Of a DNA stretch of 64,000 nt, positions 62,382 to 64,000 are shown piece by piece. Position 1 is the stretch's first letter. Each line of letters opens with the position of its first letter. The notes beneath the pieces are model-generated. The model did no database searches and was not told the origin of the DNA. It was given only the letters and a program-made list of their open reading frames with translations. Source of the stretch: Deinococcus hopiensis KR-140 (GTDB lineage Bacteria; Deinococcota; Deinococci; Deinococcales; Deinococcaceae); assembly GCA_943327755.2 (NCBI GenBank), contig CALPYF020000001.1, positions 124,001 to 188,000 of the forward strand. Direction: 5' to 3'. Position numbers and translations under genes: made by a program.

Positions 62382-64000
62382 ATGCGCCCCGCCCTGCCCG
62401 CCCTGCTCCTGGGCACCGCCCTGCTCACCCTCGGCGCGGCCCCCGCCGCCACCCCCAGCCCCGCCACCGCCAGCGCGCCCGGCATCCTCGTCGCGTACCC
62501 GCCCGAAGGGCACCGGGTCGCGTTCGACCACGTCATTCTGGAGGGCATGGTCCCGCCCGGCGCGACCCTCACCGTCAGCGGCACGCCCGTCCCCACCGGC
62601 CCCGACGGGCTGTACATCAGCTGGTTCCCGCTGAAGCCCGGCGTGAACGACCTGCGCCTGATCGCCCGCACCCCCGCCCGCCCCGGCCAGAGCGCCCGCA
62701 GTACCACGCGTATCCTGCGCGTCACCCGCACCGTCCCCCGCACGCTGCCCGCCGCGCCCACCACCATCACCCGCGCCAGCATCACGCCCGCGCAGCCCAC
62801 CGAACTGTGGGACCCCGCCGGGGACACCCCCCAGGACCGGCAGATTCCCGTGCGCTTCCAGGGCAGCCCCGGCGGCCGCGCCAGCGCCCGCATCGCCAGC
62901 CTGCCCCCACAACCCCTGCGTGAAGGCCCAGCAGGAACGTACAGCGGCACCCTCGACGTGCCCCCCACCGCCCGCCTGAGCAGCGCCACCCTCACCGTCA
63001 CCCTCACCGGCCGCGACGGGCGCACCACCAGCGCCCCCGCCCCCGGCCCCGTCACCAGCGCCCCCGGCACCGCCCGCACCGTCACCACCCCACCCGGCAC
63101 CATCCCCGGCCCCGGCCTGAATGCCAGCAGCACCCGCCTCACCACCACCCAGGGCGCACCCCTCCTGTACCCCCGCGACGGCACCACGTACCGCGCCGTC
63201 GGCCGCACCGGCGACGACCTGCGCGTCCGCCTCGCCTCCGGCACCAGCGCCTTGATCACCGCCAGCCAGACCACCCCACTCGGCTTCACTCCACCCCCCG
63301 CCCCAGGCGGCGGCCCCCTCACCCTCAGCAGCACCCCCGACCAGCTCCAGCTACACCTCCCGCTCGGCACCGCCCGGCCCCCCTTCACCCTCACCCAGAC
63401 CGGCGACCGCACCCTGCGCCTCACCCTGTACGCCACCCCTGGCCAACCCCTCACCCCACCCGACCCCGTCGACCCCCACCTCGCCCGCCTTACGATCAGC
63501 ACCCCCACCCCCGGTGTCACCCAACTCGACCTCACCCTCACCCACCCCATCTGGGGCTTCCACGCCGACCATGACGACCAGGGCCTCCTCCTCACCACCC
63601 GCCAGCCCCCCACCCCCGACCCCACCCGACCCCTCCAGGGCCGCGCTATCACGCTCGACCCTGGCCACGGCGGCACCCAGAACGGCGGCGCCGGCAGCCT
63701 CGGCACGCCCGAGAAGAACCTCACCCTCCCCATCACCCTCCTCACCGCCCAGCTCCTCCAGGCGCAGGGCGCCACCGTCATCCTCACCCGCGACACCGAC
63801 ACCACCCTCGGCCTCTACGAACGCGGCCTGATCGCCGAACAGGTTGGCAGCGACCTCCTCATCAGCATCCACGCCAACGCCCTCCCCGACGGCCGCGACC
63901 CCCGCGGCACCCGCGGCCCCGAGGTGTATTTCACCCACCAGCAGGCCAGAGGCCCCGCGCAGGCCATCCTCACCGCCCTCCGCGCTGGCCTCCCCGATCT
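62382..64000 (+). CDS. N-acetylmuramoyl-L-alanine amidase, 3'-truncated by window edge
   Basis: The first 539 codons of an exported amidase. A signal peptide (about 1-22) leads to an Ig-like domain and long Pro/Thr-rich beta regions, possibly including an AMIN-like part. The Amidase_3 domain starts near residue 421. The zinc ligands are intact: DPGHGG (H429), PEKN (E444) and SIHAN (H497). It should cleave septal peptidoglycan. The frame continues past base 64000. It is divergent from the RelA-like gene; TATCCC lies five bases before the ATG. Confidence 0.9.
   Translation, partial: MRPALPALLLGTALLTLGAAPAATPSPATASAPGILVAYPPEGHRVAFDHVILEGMVPPGATLTVSGTPVPTGPDGLYISWFPLKPGVNDLRLIARTPARPGQSARSTTRILRVTRTVPRTLPAAPTTITRASITPAQPTELWDPAGDTPQDRQIPVRFQGSPGGRASARIASLPPQPLREGPAGTYSGTLDVPPTARLSSATLTVTLTGRDGRTTSAPAPGPVTSAPGTARTVTTPPGTIPGPGLNASSTRLTTTQGAPLLYPRDGTTYRAVGRTGDDLRVRLASGTSALITASQTTPLGFTPPPAPGGGPLTLSSTPDQLQLHLPLGTARPPFTLTQTGDRTLRLTLYATPGQPLTPPDPVDPHLARLTISTPTPGVTQLDLTLTHPIWGFHADHDDQGLLLTTRQPPTPDPTRPLQGRAITLDPGHGGTQNGGAGSLGTPEKNLTLPITLLTAQLLQAQGATVILTRDTDTTLGLYERGLIAEQVGSDLLISIHANALPDGRDPRGTRGPEVYFTHQQARGPAQAILTALRAGLPD

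Overview
The window is a GC-rich (roughly 70%) chromosomal segment that I assign to the genus Deinococcus. The assignment rests on the gene content: a 552-residue TreS-type trehalose synthase, a DR1281-like YmdB phosphodiesterase, a fused TilS-TadA, and an extended U32 protein of the RlhA type. It also rests on the many genes whose only visible start signal is a TANNNT box 5-8 nt before the ATG or GTG. That layout is the leaderless-mRNA arrangement known from Deinococcus. No insertion sequence, prophage or CRISPR array was found.

Layout. 1-5.6 kb: a tightly coupled smpB - amidase-like - GerMN - smc run. 5.9-13.7 kb: a lipoprotein, small unknown genes, a secreted alpha-amylase, PEP carboxylase and ymdB. 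14.1-17.9 kb: an accessory island with a DUF4157 polymorphic toxin ending in a deaminase-like domain, plus a probable immunity gene. 18-28.6 kb: universal stress protein, RlhA-like U32 protein, DUF402, nucleotidyltransferase, GlgC, an MFS exporter, GNAT, RNase HI, DUF4870, a PIG-L deacetylase and an SRPBCC protein. 28.6-35.6 kb: minus-strand proS, asd, small unknowns, plsY and an msrQ-apbE-small membrane protein set. 35.7-45.4 kb: yjbQ, purA, folE, a GGDEF/HD-GYP protein, lon, a secreted protein and algH/yqgE. 45.6-49.6 kb: a three-gene unit of unknown function. 49.7-64 kb: ppk1, rpsA, tRNA-Gln(CUG), treS, an MBL-fold protein, a PEGA lipoprotein, a peroxiredoxin, tilS-tadA, a glycine-rich membrane protein, an alarmone synthetase and the start of a second amidase gene.

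The most interesting signals are regulatory and accessory. (1) asd is preceded by a promoter, a nine-codon Thr/Ile-rich leader ORF and mutually exclusive antiterminator and terminator hairpins; the leader ORF appears to start at the 5' end of its transcript. (2) The DUF4157 protein carries an HAE...PC-x4-C deaminase-like C-terminus next to a probable immunity gene. (3) The 45.6-49.6 kb unit pairs a 787-residue Ala/Lys-rich protein with two small proteins that look like type III chaperone/YbjN-fold partners. (4) lon has a perfect 10-bp inverted repeat over its -10 that matches the HspR-binding HAIR element. (5) A 23-bp palindrome holds back-to-back leaderless promoters for a peroxiredoxin and tilS-tadA. 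(6) The amidase-like protein beside smc has lost its zinc ligands, whereas the amidase at the right edge keeps them.

In core metabolism the segment serves the aspartate family (asd) and anaplerosis (ppc). It also covers glycogen and trehalose (glgC, treS, amylase), purine and pterin synthesis (purA, folE), phospholipid synthesis (plsY), translation (proS, rpsA, tRNA-Gln, tilS-tadA, smpB, rlhA) and stress or second-messenger control (lon, ppk1, RelA-like, c-di-GMP, universal stress protein).
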